Source: Pararhodobacter sp.
GTDB lineage: Bacteria; Pseudomonadota; Alphaproteobacteria; Rhodobacterales; Rhodobacteraceae
Reading direction: 5' to 3'
DNA length: 64,000 nt
NCBI RefSeq assembly: GCF_034676545.1
Contig: NZ_JAUCBZ010000015.1
Coordinates: 961,001-1,025,000 of the forward strand
Below the pieces are notes generated by a model that made no database searches, was not told where the DNA came from, and saw nothing but the letters and a program-made list of their open reading frames with translations. The position numbers were made by a program, and so were the translations under genes. Of the stretch, positions 8,686 through 17,629 are shown piece after piece. The number at the start of each line of letters is the position of its first letter. Position 1 is the first letter of the stretch.

Positions 8686-10130
8686 GTGCCGGTCTCACCC
8701 AGAACCCGGCGGATTTCGGCCAGCGACGTCTCACCCAAGGCGGCGCGCGACAGGGCCGAGGCCATCAAGGACGGGCGCTCACCCGCGGCGCGGCGCAATT
8801 CGACCTCGGAGGCGTCGGTGTCGATGGCGTGCTTGAGCGCCTCGTCGATTTCCAGAATGTCGAACACCCCGATCCGGCCCGCAAAACCGGTGCTGTCGCA
8901 AGCCTCGCAGCCGTGGGCGGTGGCGATCTGCGCGGGGACCGGTAGCGCCTGGGCGGTGAATTGCGCGGCTTCTTGCGGTGATGGGGCCGCGAATTTGGCG
9001 CAACTGGTGCAAAGCCGCCGGACCAGCCGCTGCGCCACGACGCCGCGCAGGGTGGCGGCGATCAGATACCCTTCGACCCCCAATTCGCGCAGCCGGACAA
9101 TCGCCCCCAGCGCGGTGTTGGCGTGCAGCGACGAGAACACCAGATGCCCGGTCAGCGCCGCCTCGGACGCCACCTGCGCGGTTTCGCCATCGCGGATTTC
9201 GCCGACCAGGATGACGTCCGGGTCCTGGCGCAGGATCGAGCGCAGCCCGCGCGCGAAACTCAGGCCGATCTCGGGGTTCACCTGGGTTTGCGAGATGCCG
9301 GCGAGGTCGTATTCCACCGGGTCCTCGACGGTCAGGATGGTGCGCTCATGGCGATCCGCCAACCTGAGCAGCGAATAGAGCGTCGTGGTCTTGCCCGACC
9401 CGGTCGGCCCGGTGGACAGGATGATCCCGTTGGGCAGGCCCGCCAGCCGGTTCAGGCGTTCGGCGTCGGCTTCCGACAGGCCCAGCCGATCCAGCGCCAT
9501 CAACCCGGCCGAGCGATCCAGGAGACGCATCACCACCCGTTCGCCGTGGTGGCCGGGCAGGGTGGACAGGCGCACGTCAATCGCGCGCCCCCCCAGCCGC
9601 AGCGCAATGCGCCCGTCCTGCGGCAGCCGGGTTTCGGCAATATCGAGGCCGCTCATCACCTTGAGGCGCGACACCACGCGGCGGGCGGGCACGTCGCGGC
9701 GGTCGAACACCGATTGCATGGTGCCATCCACGCGCATCCGGGCGCGCAGCCCGTCTTCGTGCGGCTCCAGATGCAGGTCCGAGGCCTGGGCGCGCACCGC
9801 CTGGCGCAGAAGCTGGTTTACCAGCTTGATCACCGGCGCATCCTCTGGATCATCCAGGAGATCGCGTGTGGACCCCACACGCGCTGTCTCCTCCAGATCA
9901 AAGGCGACCTCGGGGCTGGAATCGCGCTCGCCCGCGGCATCGTAAAGCCGCGCCAGCGCCGCCTGAAATGCGTCGGCGTTCAGGGTTTCGGGGGTCAGCG
10001 GCATCCCCGCCGCGCGGCGCGCTTCGCGCAGGCCGTTCATCGTGGCGTCCGGGCCGATCAGCACCACCGCGCCGTCCAGCGCAACCTGATTGTCGCGCGC
10101 AAAGGCAAAAGGCAGGCGGGGCGCGCTCAT
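8682..10130 (-). CDS. gspE: Type II secretion ATPase GspE
   Basis: 482 residues. Walker A GPTGSGKT is at about 241-248, followed by the Asp-box / Walker B region with ILRQDPDVILVGEIRDGETA and the His box near LTGHLVFSSLHAN. A zinc-binding segment with CTSC and CEAC lies near 373-416, as in T2SS GspE. This cytoplasmic hexameric ATPase powers pseudopilus assembly and docks on GspL and GspF. It lies 3 bases after gspD and overlaps gspF by 4. Confidence 0.95.
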   Translation of the reverse strand: MSAPRLPFAFARDNQVALDGAVVLIGPDATMNGLREARRAAGMPLTPETLNADAFQAALARLYDAAGERDSSPEVAFDLEETARVGSTRDLLDDPEDAPVIKLVNQLLRQAVRAQASDLHLEPHEDGLRARMRVDGTMQSVFDRRDVPARRVVSRLKVMSGLDIAETRLPQDGRIALRLGGRAIDVRLSTLPGHHGERVVMRLLDRSAGLMALDRLGLSEADAERLNRLAGLPNGIILSTGPTGSGKTTTLYSLLRLADRHERTILTVEDPVEYDLAGISQTQVNPEIGLSFARGLRSILRQDPDVILVGEIRDGETAQVASEAALTGHLVFSSLHANTALGAIVRLRELGVEGYLIAATLRGVVAQRLVRRLCTSCAKFAAPSPQEAAQFTAQALPVPAQIATAHGCEACDSTGFAGRIGVFDILEIDEALKHAIDTDASEVELRRAAGERPSLMASALSRAALGETSLAEIRRVLGETGT

Positions 10131-10133
10131 GGC

Positions 10134-12056
10134 CTACTGGCCCACATCGACCATCAGCCGCGGCGGCAGCGCCGGAAACAGCCGTTCGCGCACGGCTTGA
10201 TCCACATAGGTCTCGTCAAACGGTTGGTTCAGGTCGACGCCATCGAATGGCAATCCGGTGCGGCGGACTTGCGGGAACAGCGCATCGTTGCGCGGCGCGA
10301 TCTGGCGGCTCAGCGACTGGGCCTCACGCGCGATTTCACGGCTCAGACGCGTTGCGTCACGGTCCGAACGCACCACCCGGGGCCGCAGCATGATGAGCAG
10401 CACGCGCTGGCCCTCCTGCACGCTGCGTCCGCGGAACAGGGCACCCAGAACGGGCAGGTTCGACAGGCCGGGCACGCGCTGGTTTTGCGCGGTCGAGGTG
10501 TCTTCGATCAGGCCGCCAAGAATGATCACTTCGCTGTCGCCAACCAAGGCGCTGGTCGACAGCCGCCGTCGCGCGGTGACCTCGCCACCTGCCGCCGAGG
10601 TCGTGCCGGTCAGGTTCGACACCTCCTGGGTGATCTGCATCCGCACGGTGCCGTCATCGGTGATCTGCGGGCGCACCTTCAGCGTCAGGCCGACGTCCTG
10701 GCGTTCGATGGTCTGGAACGGCTGGGTCGGCACCGCGCTGTCGCCGACGGTCGAGTATTGGCCGGTCACAAACGGCACGTTCTGCGCGACGACGATTTCG
10801 GCCTCCTGGTTGTTCAGCGTCAGCACCGCGGGCGTCGACAGCAGCCGTGTGGTGCGTTCGCGCGCGATGGCCGCGACCAGCGCCGAAAAATTGTCGTCGT
10901 GATACCCGACCAGGCCACCGTTGCCCGGAGCGGGTGTGGTCCCGGCCATTGCCGAGCTGATCAGGGTGATCAGCGAGGCGCGGCCATCCAGGGCAAACGA
11001 GGTGCCGCCGCCAATGGCTTCGTTGAGCATGCCGCCGAATTGCACCGACAGGTCGCTGAAGTTCTCGGCGGAGATTTCAAAGATGACGGCTTCGATCAGC
11101 ACCTGAGAGGGGCGGATATCCAGCGCCCGGATGGCGCCCAGGATGATGTCCATGCGGTCTTCCGGGGCGGTGACCAGAATGGAGTTCGACTGCGGTTCGG
11201 CGACGATGGTGATGGCGGCTTCACCCTCGCCGCCGGTTGAGGTCATGGATTGGCGCACGACCTCGGCAAGCTCTGGGGCCTGAGCGAAATTCAGCCGCAC
11301 CACGCGCGACGAGGGGCGCATTTGCTGGGTGTCAAGCTGCTGGATGATCGAGCGCACGCGGTTGCGGTATTCGGTGGGACCGGAAACGACGATGGAGTTG
11401 GCACCCGCATCCGCCGCGAGGCTGCCGCCGGTCGGGGCGGGGGCTGCCGAGACCAGCACCGCCAGCAAATCGGTGGCGCGCGCGTGATTGAGGCGCACCG
11501 CTTCGACCGAGCGATCCGAGGCTTGCTCCAGCCGGGCCATCAGTGATTCGATCCGGGCGATATTTTCGCGCCGATCCGACAAGACGATCAAGCCGGACGA
11601 CGGGATCGGCGTCAGGATCGCCTCGGGCGCGATCAGCGATTCAATCACGTCCAGCGTTTCGTCCAGATTGCCCGCCGGAACCGGGATGACCCGCGTTTCG
11701 AACGCGCCGCCAGCGCGCGGCGTGCTCACGCCCGAAGCCAGCCCCATTGCCGTGTTCATCGGCACGATCCGGTCAATGCCCTCGCCTTCAACGATGGTCA
11801 GGCCGTTCAACTCCAGCACGTTGAGGAAAATCTCGTAACTGGCGGCGGGGCTGACCGGCATCGGCGCAAACACCGAGACTTCGCCCTCGACCGTGGGGTC
11901 CAGCAGGAAATTGCGCTGGGTTTGTTCAGAGACCAGTTGCACATAGCTGCGCAGGTCAACGTTGCGCAAATCCAGCCGGATCTGTGCCGTGGCAGACCGG
12001 TCGGCCCCCAAAACAAGGGCCATCAGGCAAAAGACAAAAACGCAGGCTTTGATCAT
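10134..12056 (-). CDS. gspD: Type II secretion outer-membrane secretin GspD
   Basis: 640 residues from ATG 12056, chosen because it begins a proper signal peptide (MIKACVFVFCLMALVLG, then ADRSATA); the open frame upstream has no such signal. N0 and N1-N3 periplasmic domains (about 25-350) are followed by the C-domain barrel containing VPFVTGQYS and DVGLTLKVRPQI near 470-520. GspD forms the outer-membrane exit channel. The C-terminal S-domain that would bind a pilotin is short. Confidence 0.93.
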   Translation of the reverse strand: MIKACVFVFCLMALVLGADRSATAQIRLDLRNVDLRSYVQLVSEQTQRNFLLDPTVEGEVSVFAPMPVSPAASYEIFLNVLELNGLTIVEGEGIDRIVPMNTAMGLASGVSTPRAGGAFETRVIPVPAGNLDETLDVIESLIAPEAILTPIPSSGLIVLSDRRENIARIESLMARLEQASDRSVEAVRLNHARATDLLAVLVSAAPAPTGGSLAADAGANSIVVSGPTEYRNRVRSIIQQLDTQQMRPSSRVVRLNFAQAPELAEVVRQSMTSTGGEGEAAITIVAEPQSNSILVTAPEDRMDIILGAIRALDIRPSQVLIEAVIFEISAENFSDLSVQFGGMLNEAIGGGTSFALDGRASLITLISSAMAGTTPAPGNGGLVGYHDDNFSALVAAIARERTTRLLSTPAVLTLNNQEAEIVVAQNVPFVTGQYSTVGDSAVPTQPFQTIERQDVGLTLKVRPQITDDGTVRMQITQEVSNLTGTTSAAGGEVTARRRLSTSALVGDSEVIILGGLIEDTSTAQNQRVPGLSNLPVLGALFRGRSVQEGQRVLLIMLRPRVVRSDRDATRLSREIAREAQSLSRQIAPRNDALFPQVRRTGLPFDGVDLNQPFDETYVDQAVRERLFPALPPRLMVDVGQ

Positions 12057-12123
12057 GCGGGGGATTGTTCTCTTTTGCAGGGCAAGGTCAACAGGGAACA
12101 CAGCGTTGTTTCCGGTTTGGTGC

Positions 12124-12798
12124 TTATCTGCCGACGTCACCAATGCCAAACAGAGTCGAAGGAGACGGCTCGCTGCGACCCACAAAGGGGTCATTAAAGC
12201 GAATGGCGCCGCGGTTTGTGGGGGGTGACGCCTCAAAGCGTTCCGGGTTTTCGACGACAAAGTCCAGCAGACCACCCGCAGGGCCGTCCATGTCTTCATC
12301 AAAGCTGATGAAATAGATCTCGCCGTCGACCTCAATTTCCACGCCTTCTTCATCAATGAAAGCAACCACTTCGCCACCGGGCAAGATGTCGCCGCGTCGG
12401 ATCACCATGGAGCCGTCATCGGTTTCCAGAAGCGCCCAGCCGCCAGATTCCTGATACACCAATCCGCGCAGGACATAGATATCCGGGTCATATTCGATGA
12501 CGTCGGGCGCTGCCGGTTCGGGTTCTGGCGTGGGCTCCGGGGGGGCGATCACCGGTTCTGGCGTCGGCGTGCCAAAAAGCGCCGCCCATTGCGTCGCGAC
12601 CTCGGGCGCAGGGTCCGACGTGGCGGTTTGATCCGGCACCTGTGCGGCGCGGCTGCCGGGCAGCGGCAGGTCGGTCAGGTCGGGTGCGGGCGTCGTGGCC
12701 GCAAGCGCCAGCAGCCCCAGACCAAACGCCGCAAGGGCGGTTGCCGGAAACAACAACACCAACGAGGCGCGATGAGAGGGATGCGAATGACTGGACAT
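12124..12798 (-). CDS. gspC: Type II secretion protein GspC
   Basis: 224 residues from ATG 12798, which has AAGG 5 bases upstream; a TTG at 12828 would extend it by ten. One transmembrane helix lies near the N-terminus, followed by a Pro/Glu/Thr-rich linker and a homology region (YVLRGLVYQESGGWALLETDDGSMVIRRGDILPGG, given here as a landmark from about 125 to 160). There is no PDZ domain, so it is a short GspC. GspC links the inner-membrane platform to the N-domains of GspD, whose gene follows 67 bases downstream. Confidence 0.8.
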   Translation of the reverse strand: MSSHSHPSHRASLVLLFPATALAAFGLGLLALAATTPAPDLTDLPLPGSRAAQVPDQTATSDPAPEVATQWAALFGTPTPEPVIAPPEPTPEPEPAAPDVIEYDPDIYVLRGLVYQESGGWALLETDDGSMVIRRGDILPGGEVVAFIDEEGVEIEVDGEIYFISFDEDMDGPAGGLLDFVVENPERFEASPPTNRGAIRFNDPFVGRSEPSPSTLFGIGDVGR

Positions 12799-12875
12799 AA
12801 GACCTTGCAGAGTGCTCTGACTGGACAATAGCGCCCGTCGGGCCTAGGATTCAACGAACAAAAAGGAGACTGCGC

Positions 12876-13403
12876 GTGAACATTCTGCGAGGACGTTCGG
12901 CTACGGGTTTGGCGCTGTCTGTTGTGATGGGCCTTGCCGCCTGTGAGGCCGCGGGCACATTGGCCGGAGGTGGGACGCAATCTGACTATCTCGTGGCGCG
13001 ACAGGCTTTGGAAACCGGCAATTACGATCTGGCAATTCGGCGCTATTCCAGCCTGATGGACGGGATGGGACCGCAAAGCGCGGCCCGCCTGCAACTGGAA
13101 TACGCCCACGCCCTGCTGCGCGGCGACCGGTATCAAGAGGCCTCGAATGCCGCCGATGGCCTGATCGCGTCGCATGAAGGGTCAATCCGTGCCTCGGCTT
13201 TGGCGGTGCGTGGCACGGCGCGGCATGAAGCCGCCCGCAGCCGCATGGCCGAGGGGCAGACCGACGCCACCACGCGGGGATTGTTGCAGGGCGCGCGTGA
13301 TGATCTGGCGGCGTTTCTGGCGCAGCATTCCGCGTTGGACAGCTCCGGCAGTATGCGGGCGCGCGCGCAATTGATTGCGGCTGACCTGCAATCGCTGGGC
13401 TGA
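12876..13403 (+). CDS. TPR-like outer-membrane lipoprotein next to gspC
   Basis: 175 residues from GTG 12876, with AAGGAGA 6 bases upstream. The signal peptide ends in the lipobox LAAC (C23); the next residue is Glu, compatible with outer-membrane sorting. The mature part is helical with TPR-like pairs such as YLVARQALETGNYDLAIRRY. It is transcribed divergently from gspC, so a helper role for the secretin, such as a pilotin, is possible but unproven. The next gene starts directly after its stop codon. Confidence 0.7.
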   Translation: MNILRGRSATGLALSVVMGLAACEAAGTLAGGGTQSDYLVARQALETGNYDLAIRRYSSLMDGMGPQSAARLQLEYAHALLRGDRYQEASNAADGLIASHEGSIRASALAVRGTARHEAARSRMAEGQTDATTRGLLQGARDDLAAFLAQHSALDSSGSMRARAQLIAADLQSLG

Positions 13404-13787
13404 ATGATGCCCGAAACGGGCCCGCAAAACCCGTCCTTGCTACGCCTGCGTCTTGTGCTGGGCGATCGCGTCTTGATGGGGCCGGGCAAGGCGCAATTGC
13501 TTGACCTCATCCGGGAGACAGGGTCGATTTCAGCCGCCGGGCGCGCCATGTCCATGAGCTACAAGCGCGCGTGGTCGCTGGTGGATGAGATGAACGCGGG
13601 GTTCTCCGAGCCCTTGGTGGAGAGCACGCGCGGCGGTCCGGGCGGGGGCGGCGCGCGCATAACCGAAGCCGGTGAGGCGGTTCTGCACCATTATCGCGGG
13701 CTGATTGAGGCGGCGCAATCCGGCGGTGCCGCAGATTTGGCGGCGATCGAGGGGAGACTTGCAAGGGTTGTGTCCGACGAGAAATAA
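13404..13787 (+). CDS. ModE-like winged-helix regulator, DNA-binding domain only
   Basis: 127 residues. The sequence GKAQLLDLIRETGSISAAGRAMSMSYKRAWSLVDEMN (landmark from about 28 to 64) is the N-terminal winged helix-turn-helix of ModE. Full-length ModE carries two molybdate-binding Mop domains after this; none is present here, so the protein is a single-domain form. It sits directly upstream of the operator and modABC and is presumably their regulator. How it senses molybdate without a Mop domain is not evident. The start lies immediately after the stop of the lipoprotein gene; an ATG at 13407 is an alternative. Confidence 0.85.
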   Translation: MMPETGPQNPSLLRLRLVLGDRVLMGPGKAQLLDLIRETGSISAAGRAMSMSYKRAWSLVDEMNAGFSEPLVESTRGGPGGGGARITEAGEAVLHHYRGLIEAAQSGGAADLAAIEGRLARVVSDEK

Positions 13788-13813
13788 CGCTTGCGGGTTC
13801 GGGGCGCGATAGT

Positions 13814-13835
13814 GTTATATCCGTTCGAACATAAC
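13814..13835 (+). promoter_or_regulatory. ModE-type operator upstream of modA
   Basis: The sequence reads GTTATAT, 8 bases, ACATAAC. From memory both half-sites and the 8-base spacing match the Escherichia coli modA operator. It lies 16 bases before the modA ATG, so binding would block modABC transcription when molybdate is plentiful. The ModE-like gene directly upstream strengthens the call. Confidence 0.75.
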
Positions 13836-13850
13836 CAACCGGGTAGCCCC

Positions 13851-14615
13851 ATGTCGTCCACGCGTCTCGCCCTTGCTTTTTCCGCAGCACTTCTGGTCCC
13901 GACGCAAGCGCCGGCCGCCGAGGTTCTGGTCTTCGCGGCCGCCTCGCTGCGCACCGCGTTGGATGACATCGCCGAGCAGTGGCAGGCCGAAACCGGGCAT
14001 TCCGTGCTGGTCTCCTATGCCGGCTCCAGCGCACAGGCGCGCCAGATCATCGCGGGCGCTCCGGCGGATATCTTCCTGTCGGCCTCTACGGATTGGATGG
14101 ATGCCGTTCAGGCCGAGGGGCTGATCGCCGATGGGATGCGCCGTGATCTGCTGGGCAATGCGCTGGTGCTGATCGCGCACGCTGCCGCAGCGCCGGTCAC
14201 GCTTACCCCCGCACTCGATCTTGCCGCGATGCTGGGCGACGGGCACCTGGCGATGGCGCTGGTGGATGCCGTGCCCGCCGGACAATATGGCAAGGCGGCG
14301 CTGCAATCGCTGGGGCTGTGGGAGGCGGTCGCACCCTTGGTCGTACAGACCGACAACGTGCGCGCGGCGCTGGCCTTGGTCGCGCTGGGCGAGGCACCGC
14401 TGGGGATCGTCTATGCCACCGATGCGCGGGCCGAACCCGCCGTTACCGTGCTGGGCACCTTCCCCGACGAGAGTCACCCGGCGATCACCTATCCGCTGGC
14501 GCTGCTGACCGAGGCACGCGACCCTGCCGACCGGGCCTTTTATGACGCGCTGCAAGGCGAGGCGGCGCGCGCGGTGTTCGAGCGGCACGGCTTTGTGGTT
14601 CTGGATCAACCATGA
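13851..14615 (+). CDS. modA: Molybdate ABC transporter, periplasmic binding protein
   Basis: 254 residues from ATG 13851; upstream in-frame codons overlap the operator and are not used. The signal peptide is about 1-23 (ending APAA). Mature landmarks are VFAAASLRTALDDIA, SYAGSSAQARQI and ADIFLSAS, which build the tungstate/molybdate oxyanion pocket, and VPAGQYGKAAL near 142. It delivers molybdate to ModB. The stop overlaps modB as ATGA. Confidence 0.95.
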   Translation: MSSTRLALAFSAALLVPTQAPAAEVLVFAAASLRTALDDIAEQWQAETGHSVLVSYAGSSAQARQIIAGAPADIFLSASTDWMDAVQAEGLIADGMRRDLLGNALVLIAHAAAAPVTLTPALDLAAMLGDGHLAMALVDAVPAGQYGKAALQSLGLWEAVAPLVVQTDNVRAALALVALGEAPLGIVYATDARAEPAVTVLGTFPDESHPAITYPLALLTEARDPADRAFYDALQGEAARAVFERHGFVVLDQP

Positions 14616-15316
14616 GCGAATGGCTGTCGCCGACCGAATGGCAGGCGGTGGCGCTGTCGCTGCAGGTCGCGTTCTGGGCGACGCTGATAAGCCTGCCGTT
14701 CGGCCTTCTGACTGCGCACGCCCTTGCCCGCTGGCAATTTCCCGGCAAGGCGATCTTGAACGGCGTGGTGCATTTGCCCCTGATCATGCCGCCCGTGGTC
14801 ACCGGCTACCTTCTGTTGCTGGCGTTCGGACGGCGCGGCCCGATTGGCGCGCTGTTGCAGGAGTGGTTCGGCGTGGTCATCGCCTTTCGCTGGACCGGTG
14901 CGGTTCTGGCGGCGGCGGTGATGGCCTTTCCGCTGATGGTCCGCGCGATCCGCCTGGCCATCGAGGCGGTCGACCCAAAGCTGGAACAAGCCGCCGGATC
15001 GCTGGGTGCAAACCGGGTCTGGGTGTTCGTCACCGTTACCTTGCCCTTGATCCTGCCGGGCATCCTGGCGGGCGCGGTGCTGGCTTTTGCCAAGGCGACC
15101 GGCGAGTTCGGTGCGACGATTACGTTCGTGTCGAACATCCCCGGCCAGACGCAAACCATGCCGCTGGCGATCTACTCCATCTTGCAAGTGCCGGGCGGCG
15201 AGGCGCAGGCCTTTCGTCTGGTGGGCGTGGCGATTGCGCTGTCGATGGGCGCGTTGCTGCTGTCGGAATGGCTGGCCCGTGTCGTAGCGCGCCGGATCGG
15301 CGGGCGCGATGCTTGA
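14612..15316 (+). CDS. modB: Molybdate ABC transporter permease
   Basis: 234 residues with about five to six membrane helices and the permease EAA loop EAVDPKLEQAAGSLGANRVWVF (landmark near 115-137), which docks with ModC. Its start overlaps modA by 4 bases and its stop overlaps modC by 8 bases. Confidence 0.95.
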   Translation: MSEWLSPTEWQAVALSLQVAFWATLISLPFGLLTAHALARWQFPGKAILNGVVHLPLIMPPVVTGYLLLLAFGRRGPIGALLQEWFGVVIAFRWTGAVLAAAVMAFPLMVRAIRLAIEAVDPKLEQAAGSLGANRVWVFVTVTLPLILPGILAGAVLAFAKATGEFGATITFVSNIPGQTQTMPLAIYSILQVPGGEAQAFRLVGVAIALSMGALLLSEWLARVVARRIGGRDA

Positions 15317-16397
15317 GGTCCGGTTGCGGCATACGCTGGGCGATTTCACCCTGGAGGCGGCCTTTGCCGCGCCCGCCGGGGTGACGGCGCTGTTCGGGCG
15401 CTCGGGGTCGGGCAAGACCACGATCGTCAACGCGCTGGCCGGATTGCTCAGGCCTGACGCCGGGCGCATCGCGATGGGCGACACGCTGCTGTTTGACAGC
15501 GAGACGCGGGTTTGCGTGCCGCCGCATCAGCGCCGCATTGGCTATGTGTTTCAGGATGCGCGGCTGTTCCCGCACCTGACCGTGCGCCAGAACCTTGGGT
15601 ATGGCCGCTGGTTCGCGCGGGCCGAGCCAGCGGGCATCGAGGTGAGCCGGATCGTTGATCTGCTGGGCCTCGGGGCGCTGTTGCAACGGCGTCCCGAGGA
15701 TTTGTCAGGGGGTGAAAAGCAGCGTGTGGCGCTGGGCCGCGCGATCCTGTCAAAGCCGCGGTTCTTGCTGATGGACGAGCCGTTGGCCGCGCTGGATGCG
15801 CCGCGCAAGGCCGAGATCCTGACCTATCTGGAGCGGTTGCGCGACGAGACGGGCTTGCCGATCCTCTATGTCAGCCACGCGGTCGCCGAAGTTGCGCGGC
15901 TGGCCACAACCGTGGTGATGATCGACAAGGGCCGCGTGCTGGCCGCCGGACCTGCCGCCGAGATCCTGTCCGACCCCGCAACCGCGCCGGCATTGGGGCT
16001 GCGCGAGGCGGGTGCGATCCTGATGGCGACAGTGGCGGCGCAGGATGATGACGGGCTTACCCGGCTGGCGACCGACACCGGCCCGATCTGGCTGCCTGGC
16101 CTGTTCGCAGTCCCGGGCGCGACCCTTCGGCTGCGCATCCTGGCGCAGGATGTGTTGCTGGCGACCGAGCGCCCCCGAGGGATTTCGGCGCTGAACGTGT
16201 TGGGCGCAACCGTGCTTGCCGTGCGGCAAGGCGACGGGCCGGGGGCGATCGTGCAACTGCAAGCCGGGCAACAACGCTTGCTGGCGCGGATCACGGCCCG
16301 TTCGGCGCGCAATCTCGATCTGCACCCCGGGAAAGCCGTGTTCGCGATCCTCAAGGCCGTGTCGGTGGCGCGCGGCGATATTGGCGATATGTCCTGA
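15309..16397 (+). CDS. modC: Molybdate ABC transporter ATPase
   Basis: 362 residues. Walker A GRSGSGKTT is at about 30-38, the Q-loop in GYVFQDARLFPHL, the signature LSGGEKQRVALGRA near 137, Walker B FLLMDEPLAALD and the H-loop VSHAVAEV. A C-terminal Mop/TOBE domain (about 290-355) may sense molybdate. It closes the modABC operon and supplies molybdenum for enzymes such as the formate dehydrogenase encoded a few kb downstream. Confidence 0.95.
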   Translation: MLEVRLRHTLGDFTLEAAFAAPAGVTALFGRSGSGKTTIVNALAGLLRPDAGRIAMGDTLLFDSETRVCVPPHQRRIGYVFQDARLFPHLTVRQNLGYGRWFARAEPAGIEVSRIVDLLGLGALLQRRPEDLSGGEKQRVALGRAILSKPRFLLMDEPLAALDAPRKAEILTYLERLRDETGLPILYVSHAVAEVARLATTVVMIDKGRVLAAGPAAEILSDPATAPALGLREAGAILMATVAAQDDDGLTRLATDTGPIWLPGLFAVPGATLRLRILAQDVLLATERPRGISALNVLGATVLAVRQGDGPGAIVQLQAGQQRLLARITARSARNLDLHPGKAVFAILKAVSVARGDIGDMS

Positions 16398-16498
16398 AAC
16401 ATACCGCCAATTTGTCACAAATCACCACGGTCTGCCCCCATTTTGGCCCTGAATCCTGAGTATTCCAGACCCATGTTCATCAGGTTTGGAGTTTCAAG

Positions 16499-17017
16499 AT
16501 GGTTTTTCAGCCCCTTCAACAGTCTCGTAGGACGCCACGCACCGGCGTGGGTCTCATGGTCGGCTCGATGATTGCAGTGGGGTTGGCCTGTACTGCATCT
16601 CCAACCATGGCGCGCACGGAATATCTGGGCGGTGGCTTTATCACGGTTGATGATGTCTGCGCCCAGTATGGCTGGACCGGTACGCATCAGGTGATGCTGC
16701 GGATGGAGCCACAGGGACTGCCGGACAACGCCGAAAATGAAACCCAGATGGCGATCTTGATGAACACCGGCACCATCGCCCTGCGCCTGAATCTGGATCA
16801 CGGCATCCGCTACAGCTATACGCCCACACAGGCGGTTTATATCTGGAATGGACCCTACGCGCCGGCCTCTCCGACGATGACCCTGTCCTTCGGGATCGAC
16901 GCCGATTGGCCATTGCGCGGCGACTATATGATAGAGCGCCTGCAAGTGCGGATTTACAACTTCAATGAACACCCCGGGTGCTCGGCGTGGCTTTACGGGT
17001 CGTTGGTCCAGAACTGA
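16499..17017 (+). CDS. Secreted protein of unknown function, paralogue A
   Basis: 172 residues with a predicted signal peptide ending near PTMA; the mature protein starts about RTEYLGGGFI. GGAG lies 9 bases upstream of the ATG. I do not recognise a family. It shares with the next gene the mature N-terminus EY[LM]GGG, an early cysteine, and the C-terminal motif RIxNFNxxxGCS, so the two are diverged duplicates. The two conserved cysteines suggest a disulphide in the periplasm or outside. It could be a type II secretion substrate, but there is no direct evidence. Confidence 0.6.
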   Translation: MVFQPLQQSRRTPRTGVGLMVGSMIAVGLACTASPTMARTEYLGGGFITVDDVCAQYGWTGTHQVMLRMEPQGLPDNAENETQMAILMNTGTIALRLNLDHGIRYSYTPTQAVYIWNGPYAPASPTMTLSFGIDADWPLRGDYMIERLQVRIYNFNEHPGCSAWLYGSLVQN

Positions 17018-17066
17018 CCTGATTCACGCCTGTGCTTTTCCCGATTCATTCCATGAGGATTTTCCC

Positions 17067-17564
17067 ATGTTTGCCTCTTATCTGATCTTCCGCCTTGTAC
17101 GCCCGCTTGCCCGTCTGGCCGTGATTGGGCTGTTGCTGCTGGCCGCCATGCCCGCCAATGCCGAGTATATGGGGGGCGGCGCGATTTATGCGCCCTACAA
17201 CTGCTCGTGGCCGGTGCAAACCGAGATGACGCGCGCGCGCTATGTGCCGGGCGAAGACACCGATGGCCGCAGTCATGTCACGCTGAATTTTGCGGTTGGC
17301 GGCGTGAATATCTACACCATCCGCCAGAACCTCGAGGAGGCACGGACATGGCGGCGCGGGTTTGGCCGGTCGGTTTGGGGGGCGTTGTATGGTATGGGCG
17401 CGGCGCCGACGGTGCAGGTGCTGACACGCAGCGATGCGATTTACAACGGAGGCGACAATCTCGAATACATCTCCAGAATGCGGCTGCGGCTGCGGATCCG
17501 GAACTTCAATGGCGAACGCGGTTGCTCGGTCTCGGTGGCGCTGATGATGGAACGCTGGAACTGA
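17067..17564 (+). CDS. Secreted protein of unknown function, paralogue B
   Basis: 165 residues from ATG 17067, with GAGGAT 9 bases upstream and a clear signal peptide (ending MPANA). The start inside the upstream gene's reading frame extension is not supported by a ribosome-binding site. The mature sequence begins EYMGGGAIYAPYNC and ends with RIRNFNGERGCSVSV, mirroring paralogue A. The function is unknown. A strong hairpin at 17592-17623 follows the stop. Confidence 0.65.
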   Translation: MFASYLIFRLVRPLARLAVIGLLLLAAMPANAEYMGGGAIYAPYNCSWPVQTEMTRARYVPGEDTDGRSHVTLNFAVGGVNIYTIRQNLEEARTWRRGFGRSVWGALYGMGAAPTVQVLTRSDAIYNGGDNLEYISRMRLRLRIRNFNGERGCSVSVALMMERWN

Positions 17565-17591
17565 CGCAAAGCGCCGACCTCGGAAAACCCG

Positions 17592-17623
17592 GCCCCGCCG
17601 CCTCTTGAGGGATGCGGCGGGGC
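17592..17623. terminator. Hairpin terminator between convergent genes
   Basis: A perfect 10-base-pair GC stem (GCCCCGCCGC and its complement) encloses a 12-base loop between the stop of paralogue B and the stop of fdsD. It can serve both strands; no long T-run follows. Confidence 0.65.
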
Positions 17624-17629
17624 TTGGAG

